Origin: Anaerolineae bacterium
GTDB lineage: Bacteria > Chloroflexota > Anaerolineae > B4-G1 > SLSP01
Assembly: GCA_016934645.1 (NCBI GenBank)
Contig: JAFGSL010000642.1
Location: 1 to 37,651 of the forward strand
Direction of reading: 5' to 3'
DNA: 37,651 bases
Positions 9,266-16,788 of this stretch are shown one piece after another; the first letter of the stretch is position 1, and each line of letters starts with the position of its first letter. The notes below the pieces were generated by a model. That model was not told where the DNA came from and ran no database searches. It saw only the letters and a list, made by a program, of their open reading frames with translations. Both the position numbers and the translations under genes were made by a program.

Positions 9266-12200
9266 ATGGCAGACCAACACCGAGCTGCACAAGAAGCCAA
9301 ATCGAAAAAGGTTAATCATCCTGTCGTTGAACAGACGGCAACTTTCGACCTGGGCGAGGAACAGACAGCCTTGCCAACGCTCCCCGTTGCTATGATAGGG
9401 GCAACAGGTGACGGCTTAATCGAAGGGCAGTCTGCACGGCTGGGTGACACGCGCTTCCAAACTGTCCAGCGACAGACGATGGCCAGCCAGATTGGGTGGG
9501 GGCAGGGAAACGCGCATTTGCAGCGGTTGGTCTCTTCGCTCTACCACAACGGCAAGGGAAACGGCGCGGTGGTCGCCAGGAAAGGCAATCATAACGGCTA
9601 TTCAAGTGGGACCGGGCAAACGACCGTAACCGAGACGGATGGCCTGGCACTCGGTGAAGAAAGCTCGGGTGGCAGCGGTGCGTTGACATTTTCCCCGGCG
9701 CCGCCACCCAGTAATGAAGCACAACACGCTAACAGCTTAGGTTCTCCGGTCCAACGCCAGGAGGAAACCGCCGACGATGCGCCGACCGAGGCCGAGAAGA
9801 AGATTGCCCTGGCCAAGGCCAGAACCGCCCAACAAGAGGCTGCCCAAACGTCGAATGAGGGGAAGCAGCAGGTTGACCAATCGAAAGCCGAGAAAGCGGC
9901 TGAAAAGCAGGCAGGTGAGGTCGCCAAACAAAAGACCCAAGCCGAGAAAAGCGCCATCGAGCAGACCAAGGCCGCCGGTGAGGGGAAAGCTGGCGGCGAG
10001 GCGGTGGCCCCGGAATCAGAAGGCGCAGCGGTCCCCGGCGGGTTGAACGGCGCCGGGCCGGAGGCGGCCACAGTGTCTGATCCGAGTGCCCCCGACTATA
10101 AGGCGCCGGCAACATCTGAAGAAGATCCTGCATTTCAAGCCACGCTGAAACAGGTGAAGGGCACGGCGACGAAGGAGCAAGTACACGCTCCGGCAGCGAC
10201 CAAAGCCAAAGAATCGCAAGCTGCCGCCGAGTCGCCGCCCGGCGAGAAGGAGGCCAAAGCCCAGGATAAACAAGTCGGGGAGATGGATCAGGCTGAGACG
10301 CCGGGTTTTAATGCCAAAGCCTTCAAGGCTCAACTGATGCAGCGCATTCAAGAGCTGGCGCCCAAGAACGCCGAAGATGCCGATAACTTTAAGAAGGGCA
10401 ACAAACTCAGCAGTGTCAAAGACGACATGCAGGGGCAGGTCGCTACGGAGAAAGAAACGTCTCAAGGTCCGGTGAAGGCAGCGACGGAGAAAGCCCCGGA
10501 CACCGGCAGCGTGCTGGATAAGCCGGTCACGCCGTTAATGCCAGCGCAACCAGGTGCACCACCGCCTGACGTCGGCGCAGAGAAGGCGGTACCGAAGCCC
10601 AAAGGAACCGGCGAGGTCGAAAAGCCGCTCAAACAAGAGACGCAGCGGATCGACCAGCAGATGGCCGAGGGCAACGTCAGTGATGAACAATTGGCCAAAG
10701 CCAACGAGCCTTCGTTCCAGTCGGCCCTGGATGCTAAAAAGGAGGCGAAGACCCAGGCTGCGCAAGCGGGCACGGATTATCGCCAGGCGGAACAGGGACA
10801 AATCTCGCAGGCCGAGGGGGAAGCAGCAGCCACCGCCCAGGAAGCGGTCCAGGCAATGCACGGAAACCGGGCCAGCTTGCTGCAACAAGTGGCGGGACGG
10901 CAGGGGACGGCCAAGAGCAAAGACGAGGAAGAACGCGCCAAGGTCGCCTCCGACATCCAGAAAATATACAGCCGCACGAAGGCCAGCGTCGAGCGGCTTC
11001 TCGGCGAACTGGACGGCAAGGTTGATAAAGCTTTCGATGCCGGGGCTAAAGAGGCACGGCAGGTCTTTGAAGATTACGTCGAAGCCAAAATGGAGGCCTA
11101 CAAGGAAGAACGTTACGGTGGCTGGTTCGGTTGGGCACGGTGGATCAAGGACAAGGTCGCCGGTATGCCCTCGGCGGTCAACGCCTTTTACCAACAGGGG
11201 CGCAATAAGTACCTGCAGAAGATGGATGCCGTTATCGATAACGTCGTCACCATTATTGGTCGCGGTCTGACCGAAGCGAAGGCTGAAATCGCGAAGGGCA
11301 AGAAGGAAATCCAGGAGTACGTCGCCGGTTTACCCAAGCACTTACAGAAGGTGGGGCAAGAGGCTGCCAGCGATATTCAAGACAAGTTTGCTGCTCTAGA
11401 AGATCAGGTCAATAGCAAGCAGGATGAACTCGTCGATAAACTGGCGCAAAAGTACCAGGAAAACCTGCAAGCGATCGACTCTCGCATCGAGGCGCTCAAG
11501 GAGGCGAACAAGGGGCTGGTTGACAAGGTGGTCGATGCAGTCAAGGGCGTTGTCGAGACCATCAAGAAGCTCAAGCGTATGCTGGACACCGTGCTGGCCA
11601 AGATTTCTGACGTGGTCAGTCTTATTATCGACGATCCCATCGGCTTCCTCGGCAAACTGATCGACGGCTTGAAACAAGGCTTCAACAACTTTGTGGCCAA
11701 TATCGGCACCCACCTGCAAAAAGGGCTGATTATGTGGTTGACCGGCGCAATGCAGGGCGTCAACATCCAGATGCCGGACGACATCTTCAGCCTGCCGGGC
11801 ATCTTCAGCCTGGTGATGCAGATTCTCGGTCTGTCGTGGGACTACATCCGCAAGAAGGCCGTCAAGCTGTTGGGTGAGAAGGTGGTCGCGGCCCTGGAGG
11901 CCGGATTCGAACCGTTCAAGATTCTGGTGACCGAAGGGCCAGCCGGTTTATGGCAGTGGGTCAAGGGCGAGTTCAGCGACCTCAAAGAGACGGTCATGGA
12001 CGCCATCAAGAACATGATCATCACCGAGGTGATCAAGGCCGGGGTCAAGTGGGTGCTGGGGCTGCTCAATCCGGTGGGCGCGTTTATCAAGGCGTGTATG
12101 GCCATCTACGAGATCATTATGTTCTTCGTCAACAACGCCGAACGGATTTTGAAACTCATCGAGGCCATCGTGGATGCCGCCGGGGCCATCGCCCGTGGCG

Positions 12201-13339
12201 CGATCAGCACCGGGGCGAAGCTGGTCGAGGATGCACTGGGCCGTATGGTGCCCCTGATTATTGGTTTCCTCGCCAGTCTGTTGGGCATTAGCGGCCTGGC
12301 AAAGAAGGTGCAGGGCATTATCAAGAAGGTCCGCCGCCGCATCGACAAGATGGTCGATAAGCTGCTGATGAAGGCGAAGAAGGCTGTAGGAAAGTTGTTC
12401 AAGCGGGGGAAGGTCAAAGGGAAAGATGTAGAGAAGGGGAAGTTTACGGAGAAGGATAGAAAGGCAGGATTAGCTGCGTTTGATATGGAAGAGAAACCAT
12501 TTGCCCAGAACGGAACGATTACACAAGAAAATGCAGCTAAGGTAGCTGGTATTGTCAAGAAAAAGCATCCGGTCTTCAAATCAGTCAAAGTAGTCGACGG
12601 TAAGGATAGTTGGGACTATGACTATGTATTCAGAGCGACAAAAGATACAACTGGTACTACTAAACCGAAGAGCAAGGAACTAGAGAACGTTCAAGCGGCG
12701 GTAAACTCATCGGGCGGCATCATTGGTTTTATGAAGGCTATTGCGGCCGGAAAAAGGCCAATGCAAATTGGTAGAGCAAAACTCGAAATGTTATGGAAAC
12801 AAGCTGAGATAAGGGATTGGTTAAAAGACTGTTTCCGTCGTGCTAATAAAGGCAAGCATGAATGGATTCCTTCAAATATGATGATGGATGTTATCAACCG
12901 TACCGCAGGTGTTGAAACTGGGGTCAAGGCTGCTGATTGGATTCAATTACAACATGAATTACGTGTTGATACTTCGTGGGTTATTTTCAAACCATCAAAA
13001 TCTGAATGGGTAGCTAATCATAAAGGAAAATCCTACACTGTTCTTCAAGGACACAGTGGTGCCGTCTACTTTGAAGGTGAAGCTCAGACTGCGGGACAAC
13101 CTGCCTTCCATAATGAGTTAAGAGCTGCTTTCGAATCTGGTACAACCGTGAAGAAATGCATAAGCAGATTGCAGGAAGTCTTTAAGGAATGGGTTTGGGA
13201 AGGGGAGAAATCAAATAGTGTTCATCCTAAACTTAGGTTTGGTTTAGGAGGAAGCGTGTCAACAGTCAAAAGAAAGCAAAAGCGTAATTTTGAAAAGGCC
13301 AACAAACGATTCGAACAACTTAAGGAACGAAAGTTTTGA
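9266..13339 (+). CDS. Giant eCIS cargo/toxin-like protein with variable C-terminal domain
   Basis: This 1357-residue protein has four parts. Residues 60-90 carry GNAHLQRLV, resembling the GNxAxQRL motif of its neighbours. Residues 140-560 are a Lys/Glu/Ala/Gln-rich, probably coiled-coil or disordered segment. Residues 560-1050 are long amphipathic helices with hydrophobic stretches (for example LIIGFLASLLGISGL), as seen in eCIS-linked toxin carriers and tape measures. From about residue 1052 (base 12420) the DNA turns AT-rich and the protein becomes a globular C-terminal domain. That domain contains HEWIPSNMM, LQHELRVDTSWVIFKP, VLQGHSGAVYF and AFHNELRAAF. I believe this tip occurs in polymorphic toxins, but I cannot name its activity; conserved His/Glu/Asp residues would fit an enzyme. 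A tape-measure role is the main alternative. It is followed directly by a candidate immunity gene. Confidence 0.75.
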   Translation: MADQHRAAQEAKSKKVNHPVVEQTATFDLGEEQTALPTLPVAMIGATGDGLIEGQSARLGDTRFQTVQRQTMASQIGWGQGNAHLQRLVSSLYHNGKGNGAVVARKGNHNGYSSGTGQTTVTETDGLALGEESSGGSGALTFSPAPPPSNEAQHANSLGSPVQRQEETADDAPTEAEKKIALAKARTAQQEAAQTSNEGKQQVDQSKAEKAAEKQAGEVAKQKTQAEKSAIEQTKAAGEGKAGGEAVAPESEGAAVPGGLNGAGPEAATVSDPSAPDYKAPATSEEDPAFQATLKQVKGTATKEQVHAPAATKAKESQAAAESPPGEKEAKAQDKQVGEMDQAETPGFNAKAFKAQLMQRIQELAPKNAEDADNFKKGNKLSSVKDDMQGQVATEKETSQGPVKAATEKAPDTGSVLDKPVTPLMPAQPGAPPPDVGAEKAVPKPKGTGEVEKPLKQETQRIDQQMAEGNVSDEQLAKANEPSFQSALDAKKEAKTQAAQAGTDYRQAEQGQISQAEGEAAATAQEAVQAMHGNRASLLQQVAGRQGTAKSKDEEERAKVASDIQKIYSRTKASVERLLGELDGKVDKAFDAGAKEARQVFEDYVEAKMEAYKEERYGGWFGWARWIKDKVAGMPSAVNAFYQQGRNKYLQKMDAVIDNVVTIIGRGLTEAKAEIAKGKKEIQEYVAGLPKHLQKVGQEAASDIQDKFAALEDQVNSKQDELVDKLAQKYQENLQAIDSRIEALKEANKGLVDKVVDAVKGVVETIKKLKRMLDTVLAKISDVVSLIIDDPIGFLGKLIDGLKQGFNNFVANIGTHLQKGLIMWLTGAMQGVNIQMPDDIFSLPGIFSLVMQILGLSWDYIRKKAVKLLGEKVVAALEAGFEPFKILVTEGPAGLWQWVKGEFSDLKETVMDAIKNMIITEVIKAGVKWVLGLLNPVGAFIKACMAIYEIIMFFVNNAERILKLIEAIVDAAGAIARGAISTGAKLVEDALGRMVPLIIGFLASLLGISGLAKKVQGIIKKVRRRIDKMVDKLLMKAKKAVGKLFKRGKVKGKDVEKGKFTEKDRKAGLAAFDMEEKPFAQNGTITQENAAKVAGIVKKKHPVFKSVKVVDGKDSWDYDYVFRATKDTTGTTKPKSKELENVQAAVNSSGGIIGFMKAIAAGKRPMQIGRAKLEMLWKQAEIRDWLKDCFRRANKGKHEWIPSNMMMDVINRTAGVETGVKAADWIQLQHELRVDTSWVIFKPSKSEWVANHKGKSYTVLQGHSGAVYFEGEAQTAGQPAFHNELRAAFESGTTVKKCISRLQEVFKEWVWEGEKSNSVHPKLRFGLGGSVSTVKRKQKRNFEKANKRFEQLKERKF

Positions 13340-13350
13340 GGTTACTAGAA

Positions 13351-13980
13351 ATGCCGAAAAATCCCTCGAATCTAAAGAGTCAACGAGTGGTGGGGGATAG
13401 TGATGAAGCGAGAATCTGGATACAAGATTCCGACTTATCACTACACTTCAAAAACATCTTGACGACATTTACGCGAAGGTTTTCAACACTGAATTTCTAT
13501 AGAGAGACGGACTCTCTTCTCAATAATATAGAAAGATCAGAAAACATACGATTTCCAGTTCTCTTGCGTAAAGTCCGGGAGGTCCTAGCTTTTATAGAGC
13601 CGAATGATGCAGTTCTAATTCAACTAGATAAATTCGATGGCTGGACGCCGAGAGGAGAGTATCTGGACGAGATATGGTATAGATTCGATTTGATTGGTTA
13701 CTCAAGTCGGGAGCAGCATGACTTGCTACAAAAAGTGGAGCTTTTCCCAATTGGAGATTGGCACAGGGGTGGATGCTCAACATTGGCTGTCAATTTGAGT
13801 CCGATTGGGAACCTTCAGGTCTTTGAGTATTGTGAAGAAGATTTATGGGATAACCTATATGATGATATTTCTCCCTTTGAGTCAACCCGAGCAGTATATG
13901 CTTCATACATAGACATTTTTGAGCATATCATTGCCATCAAGTTAAAGGATAAGCGAGTGATCAAAGCCAAAAGTATATAA
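13351..13980 (+). CDS. Candidate immunity protein for the preceding toxin domain
   Basis: This 209-residue soluble protein has no recognised family. Its DNA is AT-rich like the end of the preceding gene and unlike the rest of the operon, suggesting both arrived together. The sequence is acidic and aromatic, with segments ENIRFPVLLRKVREVLAFIE, WTPRGEYLDEIWYRFDLIGY and LFPIGDWHRGGCSTLAVNLS; there is no signal peptide or membrane span. ATG 13351 is preferred, with GAGG at 13338-13341. A TTG at 13336 overlapping the toxin stop codon is an alternative that would couple the two genes. A neutralising role is inferred from position, size and base composition only. Confidence 0.6.
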   Translation: MPKNPSNLKSQRVVGDSDEARIWIQDSDLSLHFKNILTTFTRRFSTLNFYRETDSLLNNIERSENIRFPVLLRKVREVLAFIEPNDAVLIQLDKFDGWTPRGEYLDEIWYRFDLIGYSSREQHDLLQKVELFPIGDWHRGGCSTLAVNLSPIGNLQVFEYCEEDLWDNLYDDISPFESTRAVYASYIDIFEHIIAIKLKDKRVIKAKSI

Positions 13981-14005
13981 CCGAGACTAATCCAGCGAGC
14001 AAATT

Positions 14006-14052
14006 ATGGGGATATCTACGATCTACTCTCCCCATATTCAGGGAGAGTTTTT
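14006..14052 (+). promoter_or_regulatory. Overlapping hairpins: terminator that masks the next ribosome binding site
   Basis: Hairpin 1 pairs ATGGGGA (14006-14012) with TCCCCAT (14029-14035). Hairpin 2 pairs ACTCTCCC (14025-14032) with GGGAGAGT (14041-14048) and runs into five T residues, a classic intrinsic terminator. The two share bases 14029-14032, so they exclude each other. The right arm of hairpin 2 (GGGAGAG) is also the ribosome binding site of the gene starting at 14055. Confidence 0.6.
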
Positions 14053-14054
14053 CT

Positions 14055-14852
14055 ATGAGAAAGCAATCAGTGCTAATACGTAAACGAATAAAGAAACGCC
14101 GTCGCTCGTGCGATGAAGGGCAGATAGTACATCCCGCGACGAGTCAAAGCAACTTGCAGGTTGAACTAGCAACACTCCAGCAGCACATCGGCAACCAGGC
14201 GATGCAGCAGGTACTCACAAAGCGTAGTGGGCACGGCTCTCTCACGCTTGACCAGGACTCTCTGCTGCGTCTCACGCAAAAGCACGGCTCAGTACAGCAG
14301 GCCATCGCCAGCCAGGTTGCGGCACAAGCCGGAGTGGTGCAGCGCGACAAGAATGAGACCGCGCAAGTTAAGGCCAATACTGGCACAGTCACCATCGAAA
14401 CGGTGACGCGCGACGACTATGACGTTGAGGGCAGCACGCTTGAGGAAGTGGCCAAGCAGTTGGACCCAAAAGAGTGGGGCCGCTGTACTTACCATTACGA
14501 CTACAGTTACGAAACCCTCAGGGGCCGGACGACCAAAGTCGATATCACCTTAAAACTAACCATCCTCTTGCCGCGCTGGACGGGGGAGGGGTGGAAAAAG
14601 GCCTCATCCGCTGCCAAGAAAGCGTGGCAGCGGATGATGACGGCCCTGGAGAAGCACGAAAACGGGCACGCAGATATCGCGCGGAAGTGGGCGCCGGTGT
14701 TTAAGCAGCGGCTACTCAAACAGCGAGAAAACCGTCTGCAAACGCGTTTTAACCAGACCCTAAGGAAAGTCAAAAAGGAAAACAAGCAATACGACCAGAA
14801 GACAAAGCACGGTCAAAACGAGGGTGTGACGCTGGATATATCAATCAAGTAG
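14055..14852 (+). CDS. DUF922-type zinc metalloprotease-like protein, candidate eCIS effector
   Basis: This 265-residue protein has a strongly basic N-terminus and then LQQHIGNQAMQQVL (residues 41-54), which matches the VGNQAIQRLI motif of the DUF4157 protein downstream. A linker ends near VVQRD. Residues 110-210 match the DUF922 layout: GSTLEEVAKQLDP, a Cys-Thr-Tyr-His-Tyr strand region, LTILLPRW, a conserved Trp, and a helix with HENGH at 201-205. The last is a HExxH zinc-protease signature. The C-terminal 55 residues are a basic helix. Combining an eCIS-type N-terminal motif with a protease-like domain suggests a loaded effector, or a processing protease of the particle. No immunity gene is apparent next to it. 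GGGAGAG precedes the ATG but lies within a terminator hairpin. Confidence 0.78.
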   Translation: MRKQSVLIRKRIKKRRRSCDEGQIVHPATSQSNLQVELATLQQHIGNQAMQQVLTKRSGHGSLTLDQDSLLRLTQKHGSVQQAIASQVAAQAGVVQRDKNETAQVKANTGTVTIETVTRDDYDVEGSTLEEVAKQLDPKEWGRCTYHYDYSYETLRGRTTKVDITLKLTILLPRWTGEGWKKASSAAKKAWQRMMTALEKHENGHADIARKWAPVFKQRLLKQRENRLQTRFNQTLRKVKKENKQYDQKTKHGQNEGVTLDISIK

Positions 14853-14898
14853 GGGCGGGCTGTTCAATTGATGGCTCGCCGGTGAAAGGAGAAAATCG

Positions 14899-15690
14899 AT
14901 GGCAAAGGAACATCTTTCAGTCGAAGAAAAGAAGGGCCGGGTTCGCAAACCTGAGAGCCACGAATCGAGCAAAGAGCATGCTAGCGGTCGAGGCGCTGAG
15001 GGGCTTCTCGGCAATCTGCCGCAGGTTGTGGGCAACCAAGCGATACAGCGCCTCATCGCCCAACGCAGTGGTGACGGCCCAACCGAATTGGACGACGACA
15101 CCGCCAACCGGATCAATCGCGAGCGAGGGGGTGGACAGGCGCTGGACAGTGGCGTGCAAGAGCAGATGGGCGGAGCGATGGGACAAGACTTCAGCGGGGT
15201 TACGGTGCATACCTCACAGGAGTCGGACGACTTGAACCGGCAGCTCGGGTCTAAGGCCTTTACCACGGGCAAGGACATCTTCTTCCGCGAAGGGAACTAC
15301 GAGCCGCACAGCAGCAGCGGTCAGGAATTGATCGCGCACGAGTTGACGCACGTGGCTCAGCAGGGCGCGGGACGCGTTCACAGCGGCGGGCAGATGGCCG
15401 TTAATGCACCGGGCGACAGCTTCGAGCAGGAGGCTGACGCGTTTGCCAAGACAGCGACTGCACCGGCAGCTATGTCTGGTGTCCAGCGTCAGGAAGAGGA
15501 AGAAGAAGCTGTACAGGCACAGGAAGAAGAGGAAGAGGCCGTACAAGCACAGGAGGAAGAAGAGGAGGAAGTGCAGGCCCAAGAAGAAGAAGAGGAAGAG
15601 GAGGTACAAGCCCAAGAAGAGGAGGAGGAGGAGGAAGAGGCCGCGCAAACACAGGAGATGGAAGAGGAGGAAGAGGCTGCTGCTTCTTAG
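14899..15690 (+). CDS. eCIS core protein with DUF4157 (HELTH) domain and Glu-rich tail
   Basis: This 263-residue protein is the hallmark accessory protein of many eCIS loci. Residues 36-60 hold LPQVVGNQAIQRLIAQRSGDG. The DUF4157 domain spans about 82-185, with MGQDFSGVTVHT, AFTTGKDIFFREG and the metalloprotease-like motif IAHELTHVAQQ (HELTH at 147-151). It ends with FEQEADAFA. From residue 196 the protein is a tandem run of units made of VQAQ followed by five to seven Glu, encoded by near-perfect DNA repeats (15490-15670). The role of DUF4157 proteins is not settled; cargo processing and effector function have both been suggested. AAAGGAG at 14885-14891 sets the start. The Glu run differs from its neighbours in being extremely acidic. 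Confidence 0.92.
   Translation: MAKEHLSVEEKKGRVRKPESHESSKEHASGRGAEGLLGNLPQVVGNQAIQRLIAQRSGDGPTELDDDTANRINRERGGGQALDSGVQEQMGGAMGQDFSGVTVHTSQESDDLNRQLGSKAFTTGKDIFFREGNYEPHSSSGQELIAHELTHVAQQGAGRVHSGGQMAVNAPGDSFEQEADAFAKTATAPAAMSGVQRQEEEEEAVQAQEEEEEAVQAQEEEEEEVQAQEEEEEEEVQAQEEEEEEEEAAQTQEMEEEEEAAAS
15490..15670 (+). repeat. In-frame tandem repeat coding Glu-rich VQAQ units
   Basis: Five units of about 30-36 bases encode a short run of Glu followed by (A/V)(V/A)QAQ or a close variant. Unit length grows toward the 3' end as more GAR codons are added. This is a slippage-prone low-complexity tract inside the DUF4157 gene, so its length probably varies between strains. Confidence 0.8.
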
Positions 15691-15698
15691 GTCCGAGT

Positions 15699-16640
15699 AT
15701 GGAAACAAAAATAATCACCGATTTAGATAGAACCATCTATGAATTGCTGCTGGCCGAACTGCCTTACAAACGAGGACAGGTTCATATTGCCTTCGAGCAA
15801 CCCACACGTGGATGGAGTGCCAAACTTACCAAGCCGACAGCCGACTTCTTTCTTTATGATGTGCGTGAGAACAATACTTTGCGGCAACACCAGTGGGAAC
15901 ATATCAACGGCAGTGCTATGGACAAAGTAGCGGGACGAAAACGCTCACCGTTCCGGATGGATTTCGCCTATATGCTGACGACGTGGTCGCCATCTGATGA
16001 CGCGGGCAGTTACGAGACCGAGCACGACTTGTTGAGCGACTGTATATTGACACTCTTGCGTTATCCGGTTCTCCCTGATGATCGTTTAATGGGTAAACTA
16101 CAAGACCCCAGTTATCCTATTCAAACGTGCGTCTCCCGTAATGACAGGCTTACCAATCCTGCTGAAGTCTGGGCTTCTCTGGACAATGAAATGCGACCGA
16201 GTATCTCGTATATTGTGACCCTCGCGCTGGATCCGTGGACAAAGGAAGCAGGAATTACAGAAGCGCCCACAATCCGCACTCTTACTTTGCGCGATGGACC
16301 AACAGATACGTTACCTCGCCGCCGGCAACTCATTCCAGATAGAACGCGCACAGATATGACGTTTATCGGCGGTACGGTCTGGACAAAGGGTGAAAACGAC
16401 ACACCGCAAGCTTTAGCTGGTGTTCAAGTTACCCTCAAAGGCACAGGGCTGCGCGCGATCACCGATGACGAAGGACGTTTTGTCCTGGGAAGTTTGGTGC
16501 CCGGTGAATATGAGTTGTTGGTTCGCACAGCAGATGGGAAAGTAAAGGGTAAATCGATCTCTGTCACTGCATTCCCTGACCCGTTCGATTTGGCGGCTTA
16601 CGAACCTACCCACGATGGTGATTATGATGTGGTTATGTGA
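15699..16640 (+). CDS. DUF4255 tail-terminator protein (Pvc16-like) with carboxypeptidase-regulatory-like domain
   Basis: This 313-residue protein begins with a DUF4255 domain at residues 1-185: ITDLDRTIYELLLAELP at the start, then VHIAFEQPTRGWSAKL, DFFLYDVRENN, a second strand set with FRMDFAYMLTTWS, and a helix with HDLLSDCILTLLRYPVLP. In PVC and Afp this protein caps the distal end of the tube and sheath. Residues 225-300 form a beta-sandwich of the carboxypeptidase-regulatory type (GVQVTLKGTGLRAITDDEGR, then FVLGSLVPGEYELLV), a frequent decoration of these caps. It starts eight bases after the DUF4157 stop codon with a weak ribosome binding site, consistent with coupled translation. Confidence 0.9.
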   Translation: METKIITDLDRTIYELLLAELPYKRGQVHIAFEQPTRGWSAKLTKPTADFFLYDVRENNTLRQHQWEHINGSAMDKVAGRKRSPFRMDFAYMLTTWSPSDDAGSYETEHDLLSDCILTLLRYPVLPDDRLMGKLQDPSYPIQTCVSRNDRLTNPAEVWASLDNEMRPSISYIVTLALDPWTKEAGITEAPTIRTLTLRDGPTDTLPRRRQLIPDRTRTDMTFIGGTVWTKGENDTPQALAGVQVTLKGTGLRAITDDEGRFVLGSLVPGEYELLVRTADGKVKGKSISVTAFPDPFDLAAYEPTHDGDYDVVM

Positions 16641-16788
16641 GATGACGAGAAGGTAACCATGGAATCGAAAACTCGCTCACCGCCTGACAAGGAGGTCGCC
16701 TATGAAGGATAGTATGTGATAGGTATGGAGGTTTCTTTCAAAGTCACATTATAAGTTTGCTAAGTCCAATGAAAAGGAGTGTGAAACT
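16641..16788 (+). promoter_or_regulatory. Leader of the sheath gene with three micro-ORFs
   Basis: This gap carries three start-to-stop micro-ORFs: 16659-16712 (17 codons), 16702-16719 (MKDSM) and 16725-16754 (MEVSFKVTL). MKDSM has an ideal AAGGAGG six bases upstream (16689-16695), stronger than that of many real genes here. The sheath itself has AAGGAG at 16774-16779. The region may hold an internal promoter or a translational leader, or remnants of a lost small gene. Confidence 0.4.

Noticed and set aside
10535..11194. 219-codon minus-strand frame over the giant cargo gene
   Set aside because: Arises from the Lys/Glu/Ala-rich, GC-biased codons of the plus-strand gene; no domain and no start signals.
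15214..15708. Leu/Phe-rich minus-strand frame that looks like a membrane protein
   Set aside because: It is the reverse reading of the Glu-rich tandem repeat (GAR codons read as CTY/TTC), not a real transmembrane protein.
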